Source of the DNA: an uncultured Prochlorococcus sp.
GTDB taxonomy: Bacteria; Cyanobacteriota; Cyanobacteriia; PCC-6307; Cyanobiaceae
DNA: 64,000 nt
Direction of reading: 5' to 3'
Assembly (NCBI GenBank): GCA_902564535.1
Contig: CACFBG010000001.1
Span: 144,564 to 208,563 of the forward strand
The first letter of the stretch is position 1. Each line of letters opens with the position of its first letter. The position numbers and the translations under genes were made by a program. Below are positions 8,268 to 16,542 of the stretch, piece after piece. Under the pieces are notes generated by a model. It was not told where the DNA came from. It saw only the letters and a list, made by a program, of their open reading frames with translations, and searched no databases.

Positions 8268-9626
8268 ATGAATAACACATATACACAAAAATATATAGCA
8301 CCTGCAATTATTGAATCAGTAGAGCCTAATTCGATTGGTGAAGAACTCGGCTTTGAACCGGGAGACAAATTATTACGAGTTAATGGAATACAGCCAAGGG
8401 ACTTAATTGATTATCGTTTGTTAATTGTTGAAGAAGTATTGAAACTTGAAATAATAGATCTTAATGGCAATATTCATCATATCAATATAGAAAAAGATCC
8501 TGATGAGGGACTTGGATTGATTTTTACAGAAGCTCTGTTTGATGGGCTAATGCAATGTAACAATAAATGTCCTTTTTGCTTTATAGATCAGCAACCTGGA
8601 GGCAAAAGAAAAAGTCTCTATCTTAAAGATGATGACTATAGATTGAGTTTTCTATATGGATCATATCTAACTCTGACAAATCTGACTAATGATGACTGGG
8701 AGAGAATAGAAAAACAAAGATTATCTCCCTTATTTGTATCAGTACATTCAACAAATCCAGTTCTTCGCAAAAAACTACTTAGAAATTCCCAAAGTGGTTC
8801 AATTATGCAGCAAATCAAATGGCTTGCTGAAAGAAAATTACAAATACATGCTCAAGTTGTTGTTTGTCCTGGCTTAAATGATGAAGAAAATTTAGAAGAA
8901 ACTCTCAATGATTTAGCTAGATATGGAACTGGAGAATGGCCCGCTGTTATTTCAACGGCGGTTGTACCCGTTGGATTAACTCGGTTTCGTCCAGATAATG
9001 ATGGTCTTAAAGCTGTAAATGAATTATGCGCAAGAAAAACTATCAATCAGGTTGAAGTCCTTCAAAGAAAATTCAAAGAAAATCTAGGATCTAACTTCGC
9101 TTGGTTATCCGATGAATGGTACTTAATAGCAGGGAAAGAACTTCCTGAAAAAATCTCTTATGAAAATTTTCCTCAACAAGAAAATGGCGTTGGTAGCATT
9201 AGAGCATTCTTAGCAGAGATGAATCACGCAACAAGAGTGCTTCCAAAAAAACTAATTAAGCCAAGAGAATGTAGCTGGGTCGTCGGGAAGCTTGTAGAAA
9301 AGGCCCTTCAGGAAGCCTGCCAAAGATTGAATGCGATAAAAGGGCTAACTTTGCATCTTCATGGCCTGGAAAGCCCTTACTGGGGGCAAGAAAAAATTGT
9401 TACTGGACTACTAACTGGTCAAGACCTAATTACTGGATTAAAAAATGCTGAACTAGGCGAACTATTACTCTTGCCTTCTGTGATGCTCAGACATGATCAA
9501 CCAATTTTTCTTGATGACATGCATCTGGAGCAAGTAGAAGATTGTTTAGGGGTATCGATCTGTATTGTGGATGGAGCAGATGAAATAGTATCTGCCGCGA
9601 TAGGAGATTGCGCACCAACTCTCTAA
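8268..9626 (+). CDS. Radical SAM DUF512 protein with N-terminal PDZ-like domain
   Basis: A 452-residue protein of the TIGR03279/DUF512 group described for oxygenic phototrophs; the reaction is unknown. An N-terminal PDZ-like segment (about 10-75: GEELGFEPGDKLLRVNGIQP) is followed by the iron-sulfur motif CNNKCPFC (C-x3-C-x2-C, about 96-103) of a radical SAM domain. The DUF512 region follows, ending VLGVS-like residues near 440. ATG at 8268. The TolC-like gene follows after 24 nt, which may mean co-transcription but gives no clear function. The fusion of a PDZ-like fold with radical SAM chemistry hints at a peptide or protein substrate (inference). Confidence 0.85.
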   Translation: MNNTYTQKYIAPAIIESVEPNSIGEELGFEPGDKLLRVNGIQPRDLIDYRLLIVEEVLKLEIIDLNGNIHHINIEKDPDEGLGLIFTEALFDGLMQCNNKCPFCFIDQQPGGKRKSLYLKDDDYRLSFLYGSYLTLTNLTNDDWERIEKQRLSPLFVSVHSTNPVLRKKLLRNSQSGSIMQQIKWLAERKLQIHAQVVVCPGLNDEENLEETLNDLARYGTGEWPAVISTAVVPVGLTRFRPDNDGLKAVNELCARKTINQVEVLQRKFKENLGSNFAWLSDEWYLIAGKELPEKISYENFPQQENGVGSIRAFLAEMNHATRVLPKKLIKPRECSWVVGKLVEKALQEACQRLNAIKGLTLHLHGLESPYWGQEKIVTGLLTGQDLITGLKNAELGELLLLPSVMLRHDQPIFLDDMHLEQVEDCLGVSICIVDGADEIVSAAIGDCAPTL

Positions 9627-9650
9627 AATAATTAAAATTTCTTATTTGCT

Positions 9651-11345
9651 GTGCGGAGGATTACTACAAGAATTGTTCTTCTAGCTAGTTTCCTGATTCC
9701 AGGGATCTATGCAGTCCAAGCAGAACAAGCTGCAAATATGAAAGGAAGCAATAAGTTGCTAGCTAAAAATTCAAAGCAGGTTTTTTCAGATTCTCTTAAC
9801 TCTCTGAAAAAGTTATCATTAAATAATAAAATTAAATCCAATAATAATAGCGCGCTTAACAAATTCAAGAGAAGAATTACTTATTTTGAAAGACTTAAAT
9901 TAAATAAAAATATCTCTATTCCTCAAAATAATGAAGAGGTTTTAATCCAAGAAATACTTCCTATTACACTTAAAGAAGTCCAGAAATTAATGATCAGTAA
10001 TAATCCTGATTTAAAGGTAATGAAGACTAGAGTTGAACAAGAGTCTGAACTAGTTAAATCTTCAATTGCAAGATGGTATCCAACAATTAATCTAAATGCA
10101 AATGGATTGCCTGAATATTTAACTGCAGATAATTATAGAAATCCTGATTTTGGTTCAGATACAAAAACCAAACAATGGAAAACTTCCATGAGTGTGCAAG
10201 TTCAATGGAACTTAATCGACCCAATCCGTGTGCCAACTATTGCAGCTGCAAAAGACTCTTATGAAAAAGCTAGAGATTCATATTTAATTACACTTAGAGA
10301 TTTAAAACTTAGAGCAGCTAATCAATATTTCTTATTACAACGTGCAGATGAAGGAGTCAGAATCGGCAAACAATCAATGCAAGCTTCTTTAATAAGCCTG
10401 AGAGATGCTAAAGCTCGTTTTGAAGCTGGAGTTGCAACAAGACTCGAAGTGCTCGAAGCAGAAACACAATTAGCAAGAGATAAGCAACTTTTGACAGGCA
10501 AACTTGGAGATCAAAAAATTACACGTCGGTCAATTGCAAATACATTAAATCTACCTCAAGGAACAACTCCTATAGCTGCATCTTCAGCGAAAGTTATAGG
10601 AACATGGCAAGCATCACTTCAAGAAAGCATAATAGCGGCCTATTCGTTTAGAGAAGAGCTAAATAGGCTACTATTAGATATTTCTATAAATAATAATAAT
10701 GCAAACATAGCCCTTGGAGCTACTCAACCAACTATCAGTCTTTCTAATAATCTAAGTTATACAAATACCAAAGGACAATCAGGAATTAGTTCTACTTCAT
10801 CAATAGATATGGATGATTATTCTTCATCCATTAGCAACTCAATAGCAATTAATGCAAATTGGACAATATTTGATGGAGGGAGGGCAAAAGCTCTTTATAA
10901 ATACAATAAATTAAAAGCAAAAGAAGCTGAAGAGTCTTTTATCTCCAGGAAAAATAGTATAAGGCAAGAAGTTGAAGAAAGTTTCTTTAATCTGCAAACA
11001 GCCAATCAAGATATTGCAACAACGACAAGAGAAGTGTTGGCCTCTAGGGAATCATTAAGATTAGCAAGGTTAAGATTTCAAGCAGGAGTTACTACGCAGA
11101 GAGAAGTTGTTAATAATCAAAGAGATTTAACACAAGCAGAAGTTCGTTATTCTGATGCAATCACTAATTATAATAGAAGCCTTTCTCAATTACAAAGGCG
11201 AACAGGTATCGACCCAGTAAAAGCCTGCGAATCTAAGATATCAACTTCTAGTGAAGTTGATAAAGATAACTTAATTGATATGCCTATAGAGCCATTTCCA
11301 TTAATTCCAGCATGTGAAGCATCAACAATCCAAAGGAAAGAATGA
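9651..11345 (+). CDS. TolC-family outer membrane channel protein
   Basis: A 564-residue TolC-like outer membrane efflux protein. The GTG start at 9651 gives a signal peptide (RRITTRIVLLASFLIPGIYAVQA). Two OEP repeats follow: about 105-290 with KAREDA-like coiled coil and FEAGVATRLEVLEAETQLARD, and about 335-530 with LRFQAGVTTQREVVNNQRDL, the matching repeat motif. A low-complexity Ser/Asn/Lys stretch of about 70 residues separates the signal from the channel domain. It is probably the outer-membrane exit duct for type I secretion or tripartite efflux. The inner membrane partner is not next to it. The stop overlaps the next start by 4 nt (ATGA). Confidence 0.88.
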   Translation: MRRITTRIVLLASFLIPGIYAVQAEQAANMKGSNKLLAKNSKQVFSDSLNSLKKLSLNNKIKSNNNSALNKFKRRITYFERLKLNKNISIPQNNEEVLIQEILPITLKEVQKLMISNNPDLKVMKTRVEQESELVKSSIARWYPTINLNANGLPEYLTADNYRNPDFGSDTKTKQWKTSMSVQVQWNLIDPIRVPTIAAAKDSYEKARDSYLITLRDLKLRAANQYFLLQRADEGVRIGKQSMQASLISLRDAKARFEAGVATRLEVLEAETQLARDKQLLTGKLGDQKITRRSIANTLNLPQGTTPIAASSAKVIGTWQASLQESIIAAYSFREELNRLLLDISINNNNANIALGATQPTISLSNNLSYTNTKGQSGISSTSSIDMDDYSSSISNSIAINANWTIFDGGRAKALYKYNKLKAKEAEESFISRKNSIRQEVEESFFNLQTANQDIATTTREVLASRESLRLARLRFQAGVTTQREVVNNQRDLTQAEVRYSDAITNYNRSLSQLQRRTGIDPVKACESKISTSSEVDKDNLIDMPIEPFPLIPACEASTIQRKE

Positions 11346-12154
11346 AAGACATTGAAATGCAGACTCTAAGTGAATCACAAATACATTCAATTCACGAATT
11401 ACTTGACTGTGTAGCTGAACGACAAAGAAATGATTTTGGTACGATTAGTTCGGATGTCAAAATTGATGGTACTTTAATAACTGAATGTGATCGTTGGAGT
11501 GATTTTACTATTGTCGAAGGGTTATCAAAAATAACCAAGGGTTTTGGCATATTAAGCGAAGAAGGTTCACAAATTGTTCCTGACTCAGATAATTATTGGA
11601 TCGTTGATCCATTAGATGGGACAACAAATTTTGCCGCTGGAATCCCATATTGGGCTATTTCCGCAGCTCATTTTGTTCAAGGCAAACCAGAAACCGCTTT
11701 TCTCGACATTCCCGCACTTCAACAAAGGCTAATTGCAATTAAAGGAAAAGGAGTATGGTTAAACAATCAACCATTGACCATAGAATCAAGATTCAAACAA
11801 AACAGTCAACTTGTATCTCTATGTAGTAGATCTATAAGGATTTTACAAAGAAGGCCTAATAAACCTTTCCCAGGGAAAATTCGTTTACTAGGTGTTGCAA
11901 GCCTAAATATGACAAGTGTCGCAATTGGACAAACAATTGCTGCATTAGAAGCAACACCAAAAATATGGGATTTAGCATCAGCGTGGCTAGTTTTATCAGA
12001 ACTTTCTTGCCCTATGACATGGCTAAGTCAAGATCCTTCTACTATTAAGTCAGGACAAGACCTAAATGCAGTGAGTTTTCCGGTATTAGTGGCAAATTCA
12101 CAAGAAGAGTTAAATAGATTAATTCCTTGGGGAGAAGAATTAATTAAAAACTAA
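11342..12154 (+). CDS. Inositol monophosphatase-family phosphatase
   Basis: A 270-residue metal-dependent sugar-phosphatase fold. Motifs are LSEEGS (about 75-80), the metal-binding WIVDPLDGTTNFAAGIP (about 87-103) and WDLASAWLVLSE (about 213-224). Members act on myo-inositol-1-phosphate, histidinol phosphate, PAP or fructose-bisphosphate; the substrate here cannot be set by sequence alone. Translation is likely coupled to the TolC-like gene through the 4-nt overlap. A short imperfect hairpin follows the stop (12157-12182) without a clear T-run. Confidence 0.87.
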   Translation: MKDIEMQTLSESQIHSIHELLDCVAERQRNDFGTISSDVKIDGTLITECDRWSDFTIVEGLSKITKGFGILSEEGSQIVPDSDNYWIVDPLDGTTNFAAGIPYWAISAAHFVQGKPETAFLDIPALQQRLIAIKGKGVWLNNQPLTIESRFKQNSQLVSLCSRSIRILQRRPNKPFPGKIRLLGVASLNMTSVAIGQTIAALEATPKIWDLASAWLVLSELSCPMTWLSQDPSTIKSGQDLNAVSFPVLVANSQEELNRLIPWGEELIKN

Positions 12155-12310
12155 AGTCATTCTCATATTGCTTTTGAGATGAATATAAAGTAATTATAAA
12201 AGTTTTCTTGAGACCTTTACTTATAAAAAAAGATTCAATATGAATAAAAACATATAACTAACAAGTAGTTATATACGAGCTACCGTTACTAAGAGTAGGA
12301 CTACAAAAGC

Positions 12311-13258
12311 GTGGATTTTAGATGGCGCAGTAAAACCCATGGGTTATTACGTAGCCTTTGGAAAGCTTATGAGAGCTGGTCTCGCTGTGATTGCGTTGAT
12401 CTAAGTGCAGCATTTGCTTATTACACACTTCAATCATTTTTTCCAATTTTATTGATATCACTTTCAGTTGCATCTTGGTTACTTGGGAAACAGCCTGGGC
12501 TTGATCAACAAATTATTAATTATGCAGCGCAAATTTTACCGCCATCAGTAGTTGGTTTAGTTGAAACGACTTTGGTCAAGCTAGTTAATCAAGGCTTTGG
12601 AGCCGGATTATTAGGTGCAATCTTTCTAATGATCACATCTGGCAATGCCTATTTAACTTTACAAAGAGGTTCTGACAGGCTTTGGGAAGATAGTTTACCT
12701 GCAAAAAAATTCCCTACATCATGGAAGATTCAAGCATTTAGATTTATAAGGACAAGAGTTGAAGCATTTTTAATAGTTCTTTTAATTGGTGTATTAGTAG
12801 TTGTTGATCAAATTAGCACCAATATTAAAATGATTCCAGGTGCAGTTTTTGATGATTTAACTAAAACTATTCCATGGATTGCAACTACATTTTCAAAGAT
12901 TCCAGTACTTGAAGTTGGTCAATTCGTAATTCCTTTTTTAAGTTTTTCCTTGATGGCCTTATTACTACAAGCTTTATTGCCTAGTCGAAGAGTTCCTATA
13001 AAGCCATTAGTTCCTGGGTCATTAATGATAGGTATTTTGCTTACAATTCTAAATTTAACAGTTAGCAGAAGTATTCTATCTCTTGGTAGTCGTTTTCAAG
13101 CTTATGGATTTATTGGAGGGGTTTTAGTATTAACTCTTTGGGTATGGATGATTGGTGTAATTATTTACTTTGGTCAATGCTGGAGTGTTGTTCTAGCAAG
13201 TATGACAATTAATAGGAGAGGGGCTCCTCAACGTCTTAATAATGAAATAACAAGGTAA
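12311..13258 (+). CDS. YihY/UPF0761 family membrane protein (formerly RNase BN family)
   Basis: A 315-residue inner membrane protein with about six spans. The N-terminal CVDLSAAFAYYTLQSFFPILL block (about 28-48) is the family hallmark (xxxxSAAxxFYxxxSLxPLLL), and FIGGVLVLTLWVWMIGVIIYFG (about 267-288) is the second. The old name RNase BN is not supported for this family. The start is GTG at 12311; no closer ATG was found. It lies 156 nt after the phosphatase gene, so a separate promoter is likely. Confidence 0.85.
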   Translation: MDFRWRSKTHGLLRSLWKAYESWSRCDCVDLSAAFAYYTLQSFFPILLISLSVASWLLGKQPGLDQQIINYAAQILPPSVVGLVETTLVKLVNQGFGAGLLGAIFLMITSGNAYLTLQRGSDRLWEDSLPAKKFPTSWKIQAFRFIRTRVEAFLIVLLIGVLVVVDQISTNIKMIPGAVFDDLTKTIPWIATTFSKIPVLEVGQFVIPFLSFSLMALLLQALLPSRRVPIKPLVPGSLMIGILLTILNLTVSRSILSLGSRFQAYGFIGGVLVLTLWVWMIGVIIYFGQCWSVVLASMTINRRGAPQRLNNEITR

Positions 13259-13290
13259 TCTTTACTTAAAAACAAATTGTCTATTTCCAT

Positions 13291-13629
13291 ATGCAAAAAA
13301 ATGCTTCTTTAATTTGGTTCTTTTTATTAGCAATTCTGATTCTTCCAACAGCAGCAGGAAGGCTTTTACTAGATTTAGCAGGGGGAATTATTCTAATATT
13401 CTTTACTATAAGTTTAGTGTTGGCTTGCCTTGGATGGTTTTGGTGGAAAAAAATTAATGCAATAATGCAAACATGCAAGGTTTGTGGTGCAAAAAGTCTT
13501 TCTAATTCTAGTCAATGTATGATTTGTGGATCTAAGATAAATACAGATATCAATTCTAATACTATGAATGTGGAGGCTAATCAAGCGACTATTGATATAA
13601 TTGCAAAAGAAACAGAAGAAGGGAATTGA
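13291..13629 (+). CDS. Membrane protein with C-terminal zinc ribbon, unknown
   Basis: A 112-residue protein with two hydrophobic segments (about 7-25 and 29-50, ending in GWFWWKK) and a soluble part with a CKVC-x12-CMIC four-cysteine zinc-ribbon pattern (about 62-80). The tail is acidic. It follows the YihY-family gene by 32 nt on the same strand. I do not recognise a named family. The layout suggests a small membrane-anchored zinc ribbon facing the cytosol. Confidence 0.7.
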   Translation: MQKNASLIWFFLLAILILPTAAGRLLLDLAGGIILIFFTISLVLACLGWFWWKKINAIMQTCKVCGAKSLSNSSQCMICGSKINTDINSNTMNVEANQATIDIIAKETEEGN

Positions 13630-13677
13630 AGTTTATGATAGATATCGTTCAATCAACTTGCAAAACAACCATATATT

Positions 13678-13998
13678 CTAATCCTTCAACTCCTCTGTAT
13701 CCAAAGTTATAATTTTCTGCTCTAAATTAGATAAGAGTTTCTCACAATGATCAAGGTAAAGCCTTCCTTGATCATAAATTTCCTCTAAATCATTTAAAGG
13801 GGTATTTTCTTGTTGAAGTTTAGAAAGTATAGAGTCTAAAGAATCTATAGACTCCTCATAGCTCATGTTTAAAATTTCTTCCTCAAGAAGGCTACTTGAA
13901 GATTTATTTGATATTAATTTTTTTGATTGATTTTTGAAATTCTCCTTAGAGTCAATCACTTTTGAAGAATTGTTATTTTTTGATTTTGAGTTACTCAC
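13678..13998 (-). CDS. xseB: Exodeoxyribonuclease VII small subunit
   Basis: A 106-residue protein whose C-terminal two thirds is the XseB domain: MSYEESIDSLDSILSKL, then the ENTPLNDLEEIYDQGRLYLDHCEKLL coiled-coil hairpin. XseB binds XseA to form the ssDNA exonuclease VII. The first about 40 residues are Ser/Lys/Asn-rich and not part of the usual domain (family members are commonly 70-80 residues), so translation may start further in, for example at Met45. It overlaps the xseA stop by 8 nt, indicating an operon. Confidence 0.88.
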   Translation of the reverse strand: MSNSKSKNNNSSKVIDSKENFKNQSKKLISNKSSSSLLEEEILNMSYEESIDSLDSILSKLQQENTPLNDLEEIYDQGRLYLDHCEKLLSNLEQKIITLDTEELKD

Positions 13999-15154
13999 TT
14001 ATGGAACCTTTGGAAGGATTAACAAATTGAACTTGAACATCTACATTACCATCAATAAGCTGAATTGTTAACTCATCATGATATGAAATATTTTCAACTT
14101 TATTAACTATATTTCCTGAAGAATTTCTTATTATAGTAAACCCTCTGGACAAGTAGCTTGCTGGAGATAAAGCATTCAGAAGAAGTCTACGTTGCTGCAG
14201 TATTAATCTGCGAGATTTAATTTTAATCTCAAGATTATTCTCTTGTAAAAGCAATTCAATATCTTTTAAATTTTGTCTATATTGCTTAACAATAAAGTTA
14301 ATATAATCATTAATTCTTTTTCTTTTTTGTATACATTCTCCTAGTTGTTCATCTCGACTAGGCAATAAAGAAATCATTGCTGCAGTAGGAGTTGCAGATC
14401 TATAATCTGCAACAAGATCCGCAACAGTTATATCATCTTCATGACCTATACCAGTAACGACTGGTATAGGAAATCGTGCAATTTCTCTACATATTTTTTC
14501 ACTATCAAAGATAGCTAAATCTTCTCTACTTCCTCCACCCCTTGCGATAACTATTGCTTCAATATCAAATCCTGAATAGCATTTCGAGAGACTAATTAAT
14601 GTAGATTGGATTGATTTTTCAGCAAGACCTTGAACAGGTATCGGTATAATTACTAATCTGGCCAAGGGCCATCTTTCTTGGGCAGTTTTTTTTATATCGG
14701 CCAATGCAGAACTAGGTGAACTGGTAAGAATTGCAATAGATTTTGGATATAAAGGTAACTTACGTTTTCTACTAATATCAATTAAACCCTCCTTTTCTAA
14801 TTTATCTTTTACTATTTCAAACTTTCTTAAAACAGTTGAAATAGTAGGTTTAATATCAATCACTTGCACACTTAAAGAAGCTCTAGCTGGCCAAAAGTTC
14901 AATTTACCAATAATCAATACGCCATCGTCTAAAGAAGGTTCATAATCAATACGTTGCAAAATCGATGCCCATACAACTGCAGTAATAGAAGATTTTCCAT
15001 CCGACAATGTCAACCACAAATGTCCTTTCTTCTTCTGGAATTTAGATATTGATGCTTGCAAAAGAAAATTAGGAGCAAACCCCCTTTCTAACAATTTACC
15101 TATAGCAGAGTTCAATTCTGAAACTGAATACTGTGGCAGTGAATTAATTATCAA
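13991..15154 (-). CDS. xseA: Exodeoxyribonuclease VII large subunit
   Basis: Catalytic subunit of exonuclease VII, which degrades single-stranded DNA from both ends. The N-terminal OB-fold (about 8-105, GHLWLTLSD) is followed by the catalytic region with AILTSSPSSALADI, IARGGGSREDLAIFD and VVTGIGHEDDITVADLVADYRSATPTAA (about 245-272), all typical. The C-terminal coiled coil ends in SYLSRGFTII. At 387 residues it is close to the normal range, shorter than E. coli (456). First gene of the xseA-xseB pair. Confidence 0.94.
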   Translation of the reverse strand: MIINSLPQYSVSELNSAIGKLLERGFAPNFLLQASISKFQKKKGHLWLTLSDGKSSITAVVWASILQRIDYEPSLDDGVLIIGKLNFWPARASLSVQVIDIKPTISTVLRKFEIVKDKLEKEGLIDISRKRKLPLYPKSIAILTSSPSSALADIKKTAQERWPLARLVIIPIPVQGLAEKSIQSTLISLSKCYSGFDIEAIVIARGGGSREDLAIFDSEKICREIARFPIPVVTGIGHEDDITVADLVADYRSATPTAAMISLLPSRDEQLGECIQKRKRINDYINFIVKQYRQNLKDIELLLQENNLEIKIKSRRLILQQRRLLLNALSPASYLSRGFTIIRNSSGNIVNKVENISYHDELTIQLIDGNVDVQVQFVNPSKGSISE

Positions 15155-15260
15155 AATAAAATGATTTCTTATTTATATAGTAAGATCAAAACTTAAATAA
15201 AAAATAGATTTGTCCAAAAATATTTGATTATGTTATTGCTTAATTAAAAGGAAGTAATAT

Positions 15261-15407
15261 TTATTTAATACCCAATTGAACTAGGATCCCTTGCCTTGTT
15301 AAAAGTTCAGTGCTTAAACATACAAAAATTCCAAACATTGCAAATCGACCATTCCAAGTTTCTGCAAATTTTACAAAGCCAAAACGAGGTTGTCTATTGA
15401 CTAACAT
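15261..15407 (-). CDS. hli: High-light-inducible (Hli/Scp) protein
   Basis: A 48-residue ORF too short for the track, starting MLVNRQPRFGFVKFAETWNG. It carries the chlorophyll a/b-binding helix motif ETWNGRFAMFG (ExxNGRxAMxG) followed by a hydrophobic span. Hli proteins bind pigments in the thylakoid membrane and protect photosystems. The ATG at 15407 and TAA at 15261 give a complete frame. It is one of two hli genes in the window (see 46445). Confidence 0.88.
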   Translation of the reverse strand: MLVNRQPRFGFVKFAETWNGRFAMFGIFVCLSTELLTRQGILVQLGIK

Positions 15408-15494
15408 TTCGATTTTAATATCTAAACTATTTTAATAAAGTAAAAATCTTTGAAAAGATATTGTAATCACTTCTTAAACAAGTGTTGAGAAGAT

Positions 15495-15878
15495 TTATCG
15501 AACATGCCTAGAACCATCAACAGGATGATAATCCTCACCTGTTCGTTCTTCATAAATGATTGCAGGTAGACCAGTTTCAAACATTGTCTGCAAAGCCTCC
15601 TTCAGAAAGGGGTTCCAACCTCCTGTACTAACTGAGCCATGGCGAACAGTCCAATCCCAAGTACCTTGCAAATCTCTTGGGATACGTCCTTCTCTATCCC
15701 TCCTCGCCACTAAATCAAGAGACTCAACTAAACCAACCTGAATAGGATCTTTCCCATAAGCAGGGGTGAGACTTAATTCAAGTCGCACTGGATCCTCCTT
15801 CAAGAGTTTCAAACGAAATCTTGGAGGTAATTTCACAGTCTTGAGGACTGCCAAAACTATGCGAGTTCTTTGTTCCAC
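15495..15878 (-). CDS. Conserved cyanobacterial protein of unknown function
   Basis: A 127-residue soluble basic protein with start GTG at 15878. It has PPRFRLKLLKEDPVRLELSL near 18-37, a central DLVARRDREGRIPRDLQGTWDW, and a C-terminal EERTGEDYHPVDGSRHVR. Well-ordered sequence and normal codon use argue that it is a real gene. I do not recognise a named domain. It lies 60 nt downstream of the DUF2973-like gene on the same strand and may be co-transcribed. Confidence 0.7.
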   Translation of the reverse strand: MEQRTRIVLAVLKTVKLPPRFRLKLLKEDPVRLELSLTPAYGKDPIQVGLVESLDLVARRDREGRIPRDLQGTWDWTVRHGSVSTGGWNPFLKEALQTMFETGLPAIIYEERTGEDYHPVDGSRHVR

Positions 15879-15938
15879 TAGTCGGTCCCTTTTCTAAACA
15901 TATTCGGTGAATTTTGAAGGATTCAAAGCCTATATAAC

Positions 15939-16220
15939 CTATTCAGCCGAAGTTTCTGCTGATTGAGGTGGATCTGAGTCTAAGTCCTCAGAAAATCTAA
16001 CGGTTAACAAATTCTCATTTGTTATTCGGCCCTCATTATCTAAAAGCTCAGGATGAATCGTAAGACGGCCAGTCCTATCCTCATTAGACATCTGCTTTTT
16101 TACCTTCATAGGAGATCTAAGGAAATTCACATCAAATCCTCTTCCCATGACTCGAAAAGATTGCCAGAGGAGAACAATGACAATCAAACCATATAGGAGA
16201 GGGAACAAAGAGCTCAACAT
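15939..16220 (-). CDS. DUF2973 small membrane protein
   Basis: A 93-residue protein with one N-terminal hydrophobic segment (LLYGLIVIVLLWQSFRVM, about 8-25). The soluble tail has SNEDRTGRLTIHPELLDNEGRITNENLLTVRF (about 45-76), which fits the cyanobacterial DUF2973 family; function unknown. The basic patch after the span (KVKKQ) suggests the tail faces the cytosol. ATG at 16220. Confidence 0.75.
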   Translation of the reverse strand: MLSSLFPLLYGLIVIVLLWQSFRVMGRGFDVNFLRSPMKVKKQMSNEDRTGRLTIHPELLDNEGRITNENLLTVRFSEDLDSDPPQSAETSAE

Positions 16221-16542
16221 TTCAACTTTAGCAATGGCAGTAAGGCTTTAACGCACAATAACGAAAATCCTCTCTTAATTGCTTATTAGCTTAAATGGTA
16301 AGAGCTGGTCAAACATAGACTGAATCAAAATGATTCAAAATTCACTCGCCATAGAAACTTATAGTCATTATTGAAATGGTTAGTCAAAGATGACCTTTAT
16401 CTAGAGTTTGAATGATATGGCAGTATGCAGGGATTAGCAAAAAGGAAATAATTCATTATGCATATAGCCAAAGATTATTAATGCGTTGTAAAATAAAAAA
16501 TCCGAAGAAGAGCATGTTTAGAAATGACTTCTTTATGAGATT
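16221..16542. other. 322-nt intergenic region upstream of the Deg protease gene
   Basis: This is the gap between the divergent DUF2973 and HtrA/Deg genes. It holds no convincing gene. A D-arm-like stretch near 16286-16306 and a TGAATC/GATTCA mini-hairpin near 16320-16336 look tRNA-like at first but no acceptor or T-arm can be drawn. A 44-codon frame at 16412-16546 overlaps the protease start and is probably chance. Promoters for both flanking genes are expected here. Confidence 0.5.

Noticed and set aside
16281-16340. tRNA-like stretch with D-arm-like AGCTTAAATGGTAAGAGCT
   Set aside because: A 5-bp anticodon-like stem (TGGTC/GACTG) can be drawn, but there is no matching acceptor stem and no T-arm with TTC-type loop. 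It is more likely chance or a decayed remnant.
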